This document shows, piece after piece, positions 1 through 9,622 of a DNA stretch of 64,000 nt; position 1 is the stretch's first letter; every line of letters begins with the position of its first letter. The stretch spans positions 558,001 through 622,000 of the forward strand of contig MKTZ01000009.1 in assembly GCA_001898505.1 (NCBI GenBank), given 5' to 3'. The stretch comes from Sphingobacteriales bacterium 50-39. GTDB lineage: Bacteria; Bacteroidota; Bacteroidia; Chitinophagales; Chitinophagaceae. Made by a program: the position numbers and the translations under genes. The notes beneath the pieces were generated by a model that had not been told where the DNA came from, did not search any database, and was given only the letters and a program-made list of their open reading frames with translations.

Positions 1-2
1 AA

Positions 3-1823
3 AGGTCTGAGGATACGGTGCTGCAGAAGCCACCTCAGACATTGGGTGAGGCAGTCGTAACCGGAGCGGGAAGCTTCGTAGCCAGCGATAAAGCAAAAGG
101 CGCTTCTCTCAGCCCCATAGACGCTGTCACAGTAGCGGGCAATGGCGGCGATCTTGCCAATGCGCTGCGATTCCTTCCAGGCGCACAGCAAATAGGAGAG
201 AAAGAAGGTCTCTTTGTACGAGGGGGAACAAGCGAAGAGACAAAACAATTCGTGGACGGTACCCTTCTCAGGAGCCCCAATTTTGCCAGTGTGCCTAATG
301 TACCGCAATCTGCCAGGCTAAACCCTTTCCTGTTCAAAGGCATATTATTCAGCACAGGCGGCTATTCCGCCTTATACGGACAGGCGCTCAGCAGCGCATT
401 GATCCTCGAAACCATCGATCTGCCAGAAGAATCCTCGGTCAGCGGTCATATTTTCCCGCAGCATATGGGCCTTGGATTCCAACAGCTTGGAAAGAAAGGC
501 AATGACAGCTATGGGATGAACCTGGGATATGGGAACCTCCAGCCATACAATAAGATAATACCACAACAGCAAGATTACTTCCACGGACCGGAATACCTGA
601 CCACAGACGCGAATTTCCGCATAAGAACGGGAAAAGAAGGTATGCTGAAATTTTATACCAATTATGGCTATAGCCACACCGGTGTACATGCACCCGACAT
701 CGATCATCCGGGAGGGACCTCCACATTCGAGATACGCGACAGAAATGAATATGCCAACCTTTCCTGGCGTCAACCGCTGGGCAAGGACTGGAAGATAGAT
801 GCGGCTGTTGCCGGCAACTACCAACACACCTCCATCCTGGACTCCGCCGACATCCGTCGCCATTTTTTCCAGGGACGGACGGTGCTTGCCAGGTCCTTCT
901 CTCACTTCCAGGCGCTGCGATTTGGCGGAGAGTATCTCTCCGACTCCACCGACCACCTCACCGCGGTATTCGCAGAAGGAGATATTTACCTGGCCCGCAA
1001 TCTTGCCATAAAAGCGGGGATCCGTGCCGAGCACGCTTCGTTACTGCGATCTACTCATCTCGCGCCAAGGATCAGCCTGGGCTATAGGCTGCCGGAAGGC
1101 GGCCAGATCAATATGGCATACGGGATATTTTATCAACAGCACAGCCAGGCCACCCACTGGATAGTGAATTATCAGAAGAAGGGGCATAACCGGCTCTTCA
1201 GGATCGAAGCATATTATAAAAGTTATGATCGACTCCCGGTGACGGATTCCATCACCACCCGGTATGACGGAACAGGATATGCGAAAGGAATAGAGCTCTT
1301 CTGGCATGATAAGAAAACATTCAAAGGCCTGGACTACTGGGTGACCTATACCTATCTGGATACCAAACGCAAATGGCTTCAATATCCTTATCAGTTGCGC
1401 CCGCCGTTTGCAACCCCGCACACCGCCAGCATTGCCCTGAAAAGGTTCTTTCAGGACCTGAACTTCAGCGCCAACATGTCCTATGCATTCGCGACGGGCA
1501 GACCCTACTATTATTTTGGGACGGGTGCAGACGGCAAAACCACCATCGGCGATCAGGGAACGACCAAAGTCTACAGTGTAATGAACCTCAGCTTTGCATG
1601 GCTTTTTACCATGTTGCCAAAATGGAAACGCAAAGATTTCTCAGGCATCGGATTTGGCGTAAATAATGTCCTGGGAAGCCACCCCGTTTTTGGATACGAC
1701 TACAGCTATGACGGGCTCCGTAAGCAGCCTGTCTCCCTGCCTGCTATAAGGAGCTATTACATCGGTCTGTTCATGAGCTTTGGTATCGATCGCCGCGACG
1801 ACTTTATCGACGAAAATCTTTAA
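3..1823 (+). CDS. TonB-dependent receptor, 5' end outside the window
   Basis: The reading frame is open from the first bases, so the gene begins upstream. A GTG at 18 is only an internal codon. The visible part starts in the plug domain: LGEAVVTG resembles the usual segment after a carboxypeptidase-like regulatory domain, and FVRGGTSEETKQFVDGT fits the plug core. The rest is rich in alternating aromatic strands and ends in a beta-strand terminus, as expected of a 22-strand outer-membrane barrel. Such receptors import ligands using energy from TonB-ExbBD. The substrate cannot be read from the sequence. The next gene starts 17 bases downstream, so both are probably co-transcribed. Confidence 0.85.
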   Translation, partial: RSEDTVLQKPPQTLGEAVVTGAGSFVASDKAKGASLSPIDAVTVAGNGGDLANALRFLPGAQQIGEKEGLFVRGGTSEETKQFVDGTLLRSPNFASVPNVPQSARLNPFLFKGILFSTGGYSALYGQALSSALILETIDLPEESSVSGHIFPQHMGLGFQQLGKKGNDSYGMNLGYGNLQPYNKIIPQQQDYFHGPEYLTTDANFRIRTGKEGMLKFYTNYGYSHTGVHAPDIDHPGGTSTFEIRDRNEYANLSWRQPLGKDWKIDAAVAGNYQHTSILDSADIRRHFFQGRTVLARSFSHFQALRFGGEYLSDSTDHLTAVFAEGDIYLARNLAIKAGIRAEHASLLRSTHLAPRISLGYRLPEGGQINMAYGIFYQQHSQATHWIVNYQKKGHNRLFRIEAYYKSYDRLPVTDSITTRYDGTGYAKGIELFWHDKKTFKGLDYWVTYTYLDTKRKWLQYPYQLRPPFATPHTASIALKRFFQDLNFSANMSYAFATGRPYYYFGTGADGKTTIGDQGTTKVYSVMNLSFAWLFTMLPKWKRKDFSGIGFGVNNVLGSHPVFGYDYSYDGLRKQPVSLPAIRSYYIGLFMSFGIDRRDDFIDENL

Positions 1824-1840
1824 TCACTAAATATTATGTT

Positions 1841-2485
1841 ATGTTACGAACCATCGCAAGCATCTTTCTGATGATTTCCATGCTCACATCGCAAGCTCAG
1901 TCGGACGACCTCTCCGGACTGACCCAGCGCCTGGACAAGACAAAAGACGTCAAAGGCCTCCAGCAGCTGGCTGAAAGCTTCTCGCATTTGGCAGACACCC
2001 GCAAGACGGAATGGCTTCCGTATTACTATGCAGCGCTCTGTAACGCCAGGATCGGATGGCTCTACCAGAATGATGGAGAACAGATCGAGCCGTATGCAAA
2101 CAAGGGCGATGAGCAGATACAAAAAGCCTTGTCCCTGCTGGACACGACACGGCAGAAAAAAGAGCTGTCGGAAGTCTACTGTGTGCTGAGCATGATCAAC
2201 AGGGCAAAAGTCTTTATCAATCCCATGACATACGGCCGTCGATACGGTCCAGCCGCCACCCGTTATATACAGCTGGCAAAGACCGTGAACCCGGACAATC
2301 CCCGGGCCTTGTACCTGGATGGTTGGGAGAAATATTACACCCCAAAGATGTGGGGTGGAGACAAGGCTAAGGCAAAAGAAATATTGTTGGCGGCCAGACA
2401 GAAATTCGACAACCAGACTGATGGGGATGCTGCGGGGCCGCACTGGGGCAGACAGGAGGTGGAGGACCTGCTGGCAAAAAAATAA
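1841..2485 (+). CDS. Secreted alpha-helical, TPR-like protein of unknown function
   Basis: 214 residues with an N-terminal signal peptide (hydrophobic core ending near SQAQS, about residue 20). The mature part is helical, with repeated motifs such as YYYAALCNARIGW and ALYLDGWEKYY that look like degenerate TPR helices. No catalytic motif is visible. It follows the TonB receptor by 17 bases and precedes the amidase by 29 bases, so it may be a periplasmic accessory of the receptor, although this is inference from position only. Confidence 0.7.
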   Translation: MLRTIASIFLMISMLTSQAQSDDLSGLTQRLDKTKDVKGLQQLAESFSHLADTRKTEWLPYYYAALCNARIGWLYQNDGEQIEPYANKGDEQIQKALSLLDTTRQKKELSEVYCVLSMINRAKVFINPMTYGRRYGPAATRYIQLAKTVNPDNPRALYLDGWEKYYTPKMWGGDKAKAKEILLAARQKFDNQTDGDAAGPHWGRQEVEDLLAKK

Positions 2486-2514
2486 GAAATAGTATCTTCG
2501 GAAAAATACCCCTT

Positions 2515-4098
2515 ATGCGTCGACGCGATTTTCTTCTTAACGGCAGCTTTGCAGGCCTGTCTATTCTTTCCGGGAGCACGGATGCCCTGCATCCGGCTCT
2601 TCCCGGCGCCTTCGACCTGGAAGAAACCACCATCGACCAGCTACAGCAGAAGATGGCTTCCGGCGAATACAGCTCCCGAAAGCTCACGGAGATGTATCTG
2701 CGGCGGATAAAGGAAGTGGATAAGAAGGGGGCAATGCTCAACGCCATCATCGAGCTGAACCCAGATGCAGTGGCTATTGCCGACCAGCTGGATAAGGAGC
2801 GCAAGGCGGGCCATATCAGGGGACCGCTGCATGGGATCCCCATCCTGGTAAAGGACAATATCGACACGGGAGATAAAATGATGACGACGGCCGGGTCGCT
2901 GGCTTTGCTCGGACATAAGGCGTCACAGGATGCGTTTATCATCGGTCGGCTCAGGGCGGCTGGCGCCGTCCTGCTGGGTAAGACGAATCTGAGCGAATGG
3001 GCCAATTTCCGTAGCAGCCGAAGTACCAGCGGATGGAGTAGCCGGGGTGGCCAGACGAGGAACCCTTATGTGCTGAACCGCAATCCCTCGGGATCCAGTG
3101 CGGGGTCGGGGGCTGCGGTGGCGGCTAATCTTTGTGCCCTTGCCATCGGTACGGAGACGGATGGCTCTATCGTATCTCCCGCATCGTGTAATGGTATTGT
3201 AGGATTCAAACCCACCGTCGGTCTATGGAGTCGCAGCGGGATCATCCCCATCTCCGCCACGCAGGATACAGCCGGGCCCATGGCCCGTACTGTAAAGGAT
3301 GCAGCTATACTACTAGGAGCGCTGGCGGCCGTGGACGAAAAGGACCCTGTGACAAAACAAAGTACGGGAAGAGCAAGGGCGGACTATAGTACCTGGTGTT
3401 TGGAAGGTGGATTGAAAATGAAAAAGATCGGGATCGAAAAGTCCCAATTGAAGGGGCATGAAGGAGTAGTGGCCCTGTATCAACAAGCCATAGAGACCAT
3501 GAAACAGCAGGGCGCCGAGATCATAGAGGTCGATCTGCTTGCACCCATCCGGGATCTGGGGTCAACGGAATTTACCGTATTGCAATACGAGTTTAAGGAT
3601 GGTTTGAATAAATATTTAGCCGGTGTGGAGGGGATGCGATCCCTGGAAGAGGTCATTGCCTTCAACCGCAGCAACGAGGCAAAGGCCATGCCTTACTTCA
3701 AACAGGAGACATTGGAAAGCAGTCAGGCAAAGGGCGGTCTGGAGAGCAAGGAATATCTCGACGCCCTGGAGAAAAGCACCAGCGCGCGGAAGATCATCGA
3801 TGACCTGATACTTAAATATCAACTAGATGCCATCGTAGGCGTCACCAATGGCCCTGCCTGCTGTACCGACCTCGTGCTGGGCGGCTATGGATCGGGCTTT
3901 TCGTTCTCTTCTCCCGCTGCCAAGGCAGGATATCCCCACATCACCGTGCCGATGGGGATGGTGCAGGAATTGCCCGTAGGACTTTCATTCGTGGCAGGCG
4001 CATATAAGGAAGGAGAATTGCTGTCGTTGGCATACGGGTATGAACAGGCCAGTAAAAAAAGAACGGCGCCAAAGTTCCTGCCCAGCCTAATGTACTAA
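2515..4098 (+). CDS. Secreted amidase, amidase-signature family
   Basis: 527 residues. Amidase-signature enzymes hydrolyse or transfer amides with a Ser-cisSer-Lys triad. The triad is visible: Lys113 in LVKDNIDTG, the cis-Ser near 194 in PSGSSAGSG, and the nucleophile Ser218 in GTETDGSIVSPAS. The N-terminus (MRRRDFLLNGSFAG) looks like a Tat or Sec export signal, so the enzyme probably works in the periplasm. It is therefore unlikely to be the GatA subunit of the tRNA amidotransferase, which is cytoplasmic and lacks an export signal. The substrate is unknown. The P450 gene begins 25 bases downstream. Confidence 0.88.
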   Translation: MRRRDFLLNGSFAGLSILSGSTDALHPALPGAFDLEETTIDQLQQKMASGEYSSRKLTEMYLRRIKEVDKKGAMLNAIIELNPDAVAIADQLDKERKAGHIRGPLHGIPILVKDNIDTGDKMMTTAGSLALLGHKASQDAFIIGRLRAAGAVLLGKTNLSEWANFRSSRSTSGWSSRGGQTRNPYVLNRNPSGSSAGSGAAVAANLCALAIGTETDGSIVSPASCNGIVGFKPTVGLWSRSGIIPISATQDTAGPMARTVKDAAILLGALAAVDEKDPVTKQSTGRARADYSTWCLEGGLKMKKIGIEKSQLKGHEGVVALYQQAIETMKQQGAEIIEVDLLAPIRDLGSTEFTVLQYEFKDGLNKYLAGVEGMRSLEEVIAFNRSNEAKAMPYFKQETLESSQAKGGLESKEYLDALEKSTSARKIIDDLILKYQLDAIVGVTNGPACCTDLVLGGYGSGFSFSSPAAKAGYPHITVPMGMVQELPVGLSFVAGAYKEGELLSLAYGYEQASKKRTAPKFLPSLMY

Positions 4099-4123
4099 CT
4101 TCGCCAGACAAATATTATCCGGC

Positions 4124-5488
4124 ATGGATGCCAGCAATAAATACTCCATTCCAAAGGGGTATAATACTACAAGACTTATCCTGCGCAGCCTGCGCTACTT
4201 CCGTCGCAATACCATCAATGCCATCACCATCAACATGGAGAAGTTCGGAGATACTTACTCCGTCGTATTTCCCGGCAACAGGCTCATTGTCGTCACCCGC
4301 GATCTTTCCTTTATCCAGCATGTGCTTCGCGACAATCACACCAATTATCACAAGTCGAAACACATGGTGGATAAGATCGGGAAGCTGTTCGGCAACGGAC
4401 TGCTCTTCTCCAGCGGCAGCTACTGGCTACAACAACGAAGATTGATACAGCCCGGATTCCATATGAAGAAGCTGCAGGGGCTGTATTCCATCGTAGCGGA
4501 GAGAATAGAGACGTTATTGGCTTCTTTCCCCAGCGGGCAGGCCGTCAATGTATACCCCGCCATCTACCAGATAGCCTTTAACATTATCCTTCGCAGCCTG
4601 TTCGACATCGACCTCTCAAGGGAGACCATGCACGAGATCAGTACACTGTTCAATGAGATGCAGGAATTTGTCATAAAGGACCTGAACCGGCCTCTTCGCC
4701 GTCTGACCTATATCTTTACACACAAGGATAAGATCAATATGCGGTATCGTGACAGACTGCGCGTCATCATGCACGGTATTATCGAACAACGCCGGCGAGA
4801 CACAAGGACCTATAACGACCTGCTGGATATGCTGCTCAACGCCCGTTATGAGGACACCGGGGAAGCCATGTCCGATGACCAGATCATCGATGAGGTGCTG
4901 GTATTGATGCTGGCAGGACATGAGACGACGGCCAATACCCTGTGCTGGCTGCTGTCGATGGTGGTGAAAAAGCCGCAGGTGATGGACAGGCTGCGCGTCA
5001 TCGCCGGGAGCACTGATATCTATGACAGCGTAAAGAACGACTATATCAATGCCGTGATCAATGAGTCCATGCGACTCCGTCCCGCGGCCTTTATGACAGA
5101 CAGAATGGCGCTATCCGATGACGGCGTCGGTCAGTGGTCCTATCCGAAGGATACGGTGATCATACCTTTTTTCTATGGTGTGCACCGAAGCAAAGATCAT
5201 TGGGAGAGCCCCGATGCCTTTATCCCCGAAAGATTCCTGGATGACGCCGGCAAGTTGCGTAAAATGCCCGCCTTTTTCCCTTTTGGAGCGGGTCCCCGGC
5301 TTTGCATCGGCAATAACTTTGCTATGGCGGAGATGTGTTTTTTTATACACGCTTTCTTCCGTCATTTTACCATTTCCTCCACGGGACAGGAACCCGTCAT
5401 GATGCCATTGATCACGCTGCGGCCAGACAAGGTGGTGCTAAAGGTCTGGCCGATACCGGGCCTTACAAAGCGTTCCGTCGGGCAGTGA
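4124..5488 (+). CDS. Cytochrome P450
   Basis: 454 residues, the usual length for a soluble bacterial P450. Visible are the I-helix oxygen-binding motif (LAGHETTANT), the K-helix ExxR (NESMRLRP) and the heme-ligand loop FGAGPRLCIG with the thiolate Cys near residue 394. There is no signal peptide or membrane anchor, so it is cytoplasmic and needs separate redox partners, none of which are adjacent. The substrate is unknown. Its 3' end overlaps the restored reading frame of the decayed regulator on the other strand. Confidence 0.93.
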   Translation: MDASNKYSIPKGYNTTRLILRSLRYFRRNTINAITINMEKFGDTYSVVFPGNRLIVVTRDLSFIQHVLRDNHTNYHKSKHMVDKIGKLFGNGLLFSSGSYWLQQRRLIQPGFHMKKLQGLYSIVAERIETLLASFPSGQAVNVYPAIYQIAFNIILRSLFDIDLSRETMHEISTLFNEMQEFVIKDLNRPLRRLTYIFTHKDKINMRYRDRLRVIMHGIIEQRRRDTRTYNDLLDMLLNARYEDTGEAMSDDQIIDEVLVLMLAGHETTANTLCWLLSMVVKKPQVMDRLRVIAGSTDIYDSVKNDYINAVINESMRLRPAAFMTDRMALSDDGVGQWSYPKDTVIIPFFYGVHRSKDHWESPDAFIPERFLDDAGKLRKMPAFFPFGAGPRLCIGNNFAMAEMCFFIHAFFRHFTISSTGQEPVMMPLITLRPDKVVLKVWPIPGLTKRSVGQ

Positions 5489-6297
5489 TCTTTTCCCGGA
5501 TGTTGTTGAAGAACCTTCTTCTTTCTTTCTCACTTACCTCGCTGATCAACATGGACCTTTTTATAAGATTGCGGATATTCTGATAGGTATGTTCACAAAA
5601 TCCCGGATCGCTCGTCACCAGGTGTTATCGCCGAGTATCAATTCATTGACATAGATCTTATAGGTTGCGCCCTTCCTTTCTCCGGAGCCGTCGGCTGTAA
5701 ATTTATATCCCGCCTCGGCCTGACGTTCCACGTGGTCCATGATCTTTTGCAGACAATCGTAAATGGCGAGGATGTCCTGCCTGGAAGCAAAGACGCCCGA
5801 GTTCTTATAATATTCTATCTGCCGGATGGTGCTGTTGATGTTCTCCGTATTCCATATTTCCTGTGAGGGTAGGTTATGATATGCTTCCGACAGCTGACGA
5901 CCCAACGCCAAAATTTTTTCATCCCGGAAGTCTTCGAGCCGGAAGGTCTGGTTGGCATACTGCGGAGAATGCAGGATGGTCTTCACCCAGAAAAAGGATT
6001 TAAAAGCCACCATCTCGGGAAAGAGAAAATAGTGAAAGATCGGGATGTCTTTGTTGAGGTAATACATTTCCCTTTCCGGAAAGGAATTCATCAGCTGGAC
6101 GTTCCGTAATACGTCCGTCAGGTATTGTTCATAATTAAAGGTTCCCTTGCCGGCCGTCTGCCCGGTGAAGATGAAGGAATCGCTCTGCAGGTGAAGGAAC
6201 TGATCCAGGGATATCGAAAAATGCCCGCAAAGCTTCTGCAGCTCGTCAAAAGAGATGGGCTTTTCTCCGCTTCCTGCCCCATGGGCGTTAGTTTAGG
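5463..6297 (-). pseudogene. Decayed XRE-type transcriptional regulator
   Basis: The longest intact frame is 5615-6091, but similarity of pattern extends both ways. Upstream, the same frame continues to about 6297 through GEKPISFDELQKLCGHF, the second half of a helix-turn-helix domain common in Bacteroidota regulators of about 250 residues. The first roughly 45 residues are absent, because the S10 peptidase gene ends only 20 bases further on, and no proper start codon remains. Downstream, the frame stops at 5615 after LGDNTW, yet the next frame carries TSDPGFCEHTYQNIRNLI and ENNIREK-like residues up to a stop at 5463. Restoring one C in an ACC/TGG run near 5625 would join them. The gene is therefore cut at its 5' end and frameshifted near its 3' end. 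Recognition of the family is from memory. Confidence 0.7.
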
Positions 6298-6316
6298 GAA
6301 ATATAAGCATTTTTTA

Positions 6317-7837
6317 TTATTTGGAGGTATCCTGTATAAACGCAGCCACGTCTTTTTTGAATGCTATCAACGAAGGCGTATGAATATACATCATATGCCC
6401 TGCCGGATAGTACTTCATCGTGACATTGCCGCGTATCTTTCTTTCCAGGCCCATGTGGTCGAAGGTGTATTCCGTTCCGAAGAAAGGCGTAGCCAGATCA
6501 TAGTAGCCATTCAGCACCAGGATCTTCAGGTTAGGGTTCTTGCTCATGACATTGGCCAGGTCCACGCTGGTGTTGGGGCTGGTGGGAAATCCATCCCCGC
6601 CGTTGGCAGCATGATGCCAGTCCCATTTGAAACCTTCCGCGGCATAGGCGGAGACATGATAGGAATAGTTTTTATTCACTTTGAGCTCGCCATAGTAGTA
6701 GCTCATAAATTCCGAGATATAAGGCGGGCTGATCTGTGTGCTTTGAGGATCGTCATTGGAGAACTCGCTCAACAGGTCCTGGTTGATGCCTTTGTAGCGG
6801 GCGTCCAGCCTTCCCACCATCTGGTGCTCGTCACGTAGCAGCTCTTGTGTAAAGGCGGGCTCGGGCACCCTGAGATTGGCTTTTATCCAGTACTCTTTGC
6901 TCAATCCCGTATAAGCCGAGAGCTTGGTGGCTACCTGCGCTTTTTCCGCATCGCTGAGCGCATCGCCTTTTTGAAGGGCCGTGGCATATTCGCCCTGGGA
7001 AAAGCTTCTTGCTTCTTTCAGGAATGCTTCCAGGTCGGCGGGCTTGTTGACAAGCTTGTTATGGAACCAGGCCGTGGCCGCATACGTCGGTATGTACACC
7101 ACATGCGACAGGTCGTCCTGGAACGTCAGCTGGTGGATGTCCAGCGCCACGGACACGAGGACCACCCCATTCAGCTGTATGCCCATATTGTCGTGCAGAT
7201 AGCTGGCGATACCTGCCGAACGGGTTGTGCCATAGCTTTCGCCCAGAAGGAATTTGGGGGAATTCCACCGGTCGTATTCTTTTACATATTGTGTGATGAA
7301 CTGGCTCATGGACTTGATGTCCTGGTCGACACCCCAGAAATCCTTGTTGGTGGCCTTGCCGATGGGATGGCTCAGACCCGTGCCGACGGGATCGATCATG
7401 ACCAGGTCCGTGACGTCGATGATGGAATTCTCATTGTCTTCCAGCTTATGAGGAGGCGCAGGATTGGGAGATGGGTCGTTGAGGACTACGCGACGGGGAC
7501 CCAGGGCGCCCATATGCAGCCAGATGGAAGAGGAGCCCGGACCGCCGTTGTAGGCGAAGGTCAGCGGACGATGGGATACATCGCCTTCGCCATCCTTGAT
7601 ATAAGCCGTATAGCCGAATAATGCAACGGATTCGTCCTTTTCGTTCTTTAGCAGCAACGTGCCCGCCGTGGCCGTATAGTTGATGACCTTCCCATCTACC
7701 TTGATGGAGTGTTTGGTCACCGACTTGTCGGGCTTGGTGATAACGGATGTGTCGGGAGCCGGGTTTGGTGCGGGTTGGGCAGTAACTGCCAGATGAGCCA
7801 TCGTTGCGATAACTATGGCGGTAAGGGGTTTTCTCAT
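6317..7837 (-). CDS. Secreted serine carboxypeptidase-like peptidase (family S10)
   Basis: 506 residues with a signal peptide at the N-terminus (hydrophobic stretch ending near VTAQP). Alpha/beta-hydrolase motifs typical of S10 carboxypeptidases are all visible: the oxyanion region NGGPGSSS, the nucleophile elbow GESYGTT, an Asp region in LNGYYDLATPF and a C-terminal catalytic His in YPAGHMMYIH. S10 enzymes remove C-terminal residues from peptides. This one is probably periplasmic or extracellular. It is divergent from the receiver gene, with 55 bases between the starts. Confidence 0.88.
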   Translation of the reverse strand: MRKPLTAIVIATMAHLAVTAQPAPNPAPDTSVITKPDKSVTKHSIKVDGKVINYTATAGTLLLKNEKDESVALFGYTAYIKDGEGDVSHRPLTFAYNGGPGSSSIWLHMGALGPRRVVLNDPSPNPAPPHKLEDNENSIIDVTDLVMIDPVGTGLSHPIGKATNKDFWGVDQDIKSMSQFITQYVKEYDRWNSPKFLLGESYGTTRSAGIASYLHDNMGIQLNGVVLVSVALDIHQLTFQDDLSHVVYIPTYAATAWFHNKLVNKPADLEAFLKEARSFSQGEYATALQKGDALSDAEKAQVATKLSAYTGLSKEYWIKANLRVPEPAFTQELLRDEHQMVGRLDARYKGINQDLLSEFSNDDPQSTQISPPYISEFMSYYYGELKVNKNYSYHVSAYAAEGFKWDWHHAANGGDGFPTSPNTSVDLANVMSKNPNLKILVLNGYYDLATPFFGTEYTFDHMGLERKIRGNVTMKYYPAGHMMYIHTPSLIAFKKDVAAFIQDTSK

Positions 7838-7892
7838 GTGCCGTTATTTATAGGGAAAATAAGTATTTTTAGGGAGATAAAATCAATTCGTT

Positions 7893-8297
7893 ATGGCGGG
7901 AAGAATACTTATGGTCGAGCATGACCAGGATGACAGGTGGCTTACGGAAGAAACCTTCCAATCGGAAGGCTTCGAAGGCGGGATCGACTTTATCTACCCC
8001 GCCGAGTTATCGGCCCATTTGGAGAGTCCCGATAACAGACCCTCGCTGATACTGCTTAGTATGAATGCACAGCCTTTCGATGGCATGGACCTGATACGTC
8101 AGATCAGGGATACAGAGGGCTATGAGAAAGTGCCGTTGATCGTTCTTAGTGAAAGCGCCCTGCCGGAGGATGTGCTGTCAAGCTATGCCGCAGGGGCCAG
8201 CAGTTTTATACAAAAGCCGGCCTCCTACAGCGATACTATCTTCAAGGTCAGATCCTTTATCAATTACTGGTTCCACACGGTGGAGCTACCTGCTTAA
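7893..8297 (+). CDS. Stand-alone receiver-domain protein lacking the phosphoacceptor Asp
   Basis: 134 residues covering one receiver domain and no output domain. The acidic pocket (VEHDQDD), the Ser/Thr switch (VLSES) and the conserved Lys (IQKPAS) are present. The strand-3 position that normally carries the phosphorylated Asp reads LILLSMN, with Ser in place of Asp. It therefore probably cannot be phosphorylated in the usual way and may act as a constitutive or protein-binding module. No histidine kinase is adjacent. Its last 12 bases overlap the end of the esterase gene on the opposite strand. Confidence 0.8.
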   Translation: MAGRILMVEHDQDDRWLTEETFQSEGFEGGIDFIYPAELSAHLESPDNRPSLILLSMNAQPFDGMDLIRQIRDTEGYEKVPLIVLSESALPEDVLSSYAAGASSFIQKPASYSDTIFKVRSFINYWFHTVELPA

Positions 8298-9599
8298 ACC
8301 CTCCAACTTTTTACGGGTATCCGGGTTTTCCCGTAACAAAAGGGCCTTTTGATAGCATTTCATGGCCGAGTCCTTCTGCGCCCTCTCCACCAGCAGATCT
8401 CCCATCGAGTCGTATACATTGAAACTGTTGGGATAGTTGTCCATGTTGAGATGAAAGTAATAGGCGGCCCTGTCCAGCTGATGACCCCCCATCAATTGAT
8501 AGCCTGTATTGTTGATAACAAACTCCGGCGGGGAGACCTTATACCCCATGTACCAGCTGATGGTCCGGTAGTGTGCTGTTATCAGGGAATCCTGTGTCCA
8601 GCCGGGGGCGAAGAACTCGTGGAAGGGGAAGCTGAGCGAGTAATAGGAAAAGATGAATCGGAGGGCATCGTATTCGGCCGGCAGGGGAAGGGCGCTATGA
8701 TCATAATCGGGATAATATTTCCAGGCGAATCGGAATGGCGGCAGCCCGGCCGGCGGAGCTTTTTCGGCAACGGGCGTCTGACCTGTAAAGGGAACAAAAG
8801 GGCGTGGCGTGGAACGGGGCCAGGCTGTCAGGATGCTGTTCCTGAGTGCAAAGATGGAACTCATATGTATGCTAAACAGACTGGTCGTATCTCGCCAGAT
8901 GGTGGTGGTGTCGACTCCGGGGGCCAGGTTGTCCGCGATGCCAAGATACAGGGCCCTGCCGTCGAACTTCTTTTCTTTTAGGATGTTCTTTGCCTGATGC
9001 AGCAACTTTTTATCATCCCAGAACATGCTCGGGTCCAGTGCGACGTAGGCATTGAACATAGCCGTATGATGGAGAAGGGTATTGATGACCGTGAGACCCC
9101 CCAGGGAATGACCCATGAATATCTTATACGGAGTGGTGCGATAGAGGGAGTCGATGTGCGGCATCAATTCATTGCCGATGAAGCTGAGGAATTTTTCACC
9201 GCCGCCTGTACGGCTGAGCGAGGCACTGTCCGACTCAGGGTTGAGGTCATGAGTGACATGGGTAGGTGTGAGGTCGCGGATACGGTCCGTATTGGGGATG
9301 GCTACTATAATGAGCTCCGGGAAATCCATGGGGCCGCCGCGGATCTCGCTTAATAGTTGTACGATAGTGGATACCGCGTTGAAATGAGTATCGCCATCCA
9401 GGAGATAGAGGACGGGGTAGCGGCGGGGATAGAAATAGGTGTCTCCATAGCTGGCGGGGAGATATATATGCAGACGCCGGGTCTCGCCAAGGGTCTTCGA
9501 GTAGAGTGTGTCCGTCTGGCCGGCATGGATCTGGGCTTGCGCCTGTTGCGTCTGGGCCAGCATGAGTGAGAGCATTATGAGGTAGAAAAGCTTTTTCAT
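8286..9599 (-). CDS. Secreted esterase, esterase D/Fes-IroE-like, with a C-terminal helical tail
   Basis: 437 residues when started at 9599, which gives a clean signal peptide (MKKLFYLIMLSLMLAQ). Frame-open sequence upstream to 9716 has no signal-like character. The alpha/beta-hydrolase core shows YPVLYLLDG, the nucleophile elbow GHSLGG and a probable catalytic His in DYDHSA. After about residue 340 there is a short TPR-like tail (AAYYFHLNMDNYP, ALLLRENPDTRKK). The family includes siderophore esterases, feruloyl esterases and S-formylglutathione hydrolases. A PepSY membrane-protein remnant lies just upstream on the same strand, which makes an iron-siderophore role possible but unproven. Confidence 0.82.
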   Translation of the reverse strand: MKKLFYLIMLSLMLAQTQQAQAQIHAGQTDTLYSKTLGETRRLHIYLPASYGDTYFYPRRYPVLYLLDGDTHFNAVSTIVQLLSEIRGGPMDFPELIIVAIPNTDRIRDLTPTHVTHDLNPESDSASLSRTGGGEKFLSFIGNELMPHIDSLYRTTPYKIFMGHSLGGLTVINTLLHHTAMFNAYVALDPSMFWDDKKLLHQAKNILKEKKFDGRALYLGIADNLAPGVDTTTIWRDTTSLFSIHMSSIFALRNSILTAWPRSTPRPFVPFTGQTPVAEKAPPAGLPPFRFAWKYYPDYDHSALPLPAEYDALRFIFSYYSLSFPFHEFFAPGWTQDSLITAHYRTISWYMGYKVSPPEFVINNTGYQLMGGHQLDRAAYYFHLNMDNYPNSFNVYDSMGDLLVERAQKDSAMKCYQKALLLRENPDTRKKLEGLSR

Positions 9600-9622
9600 T
9601 ACTGAAGGTTTTTGCAGTAAGA

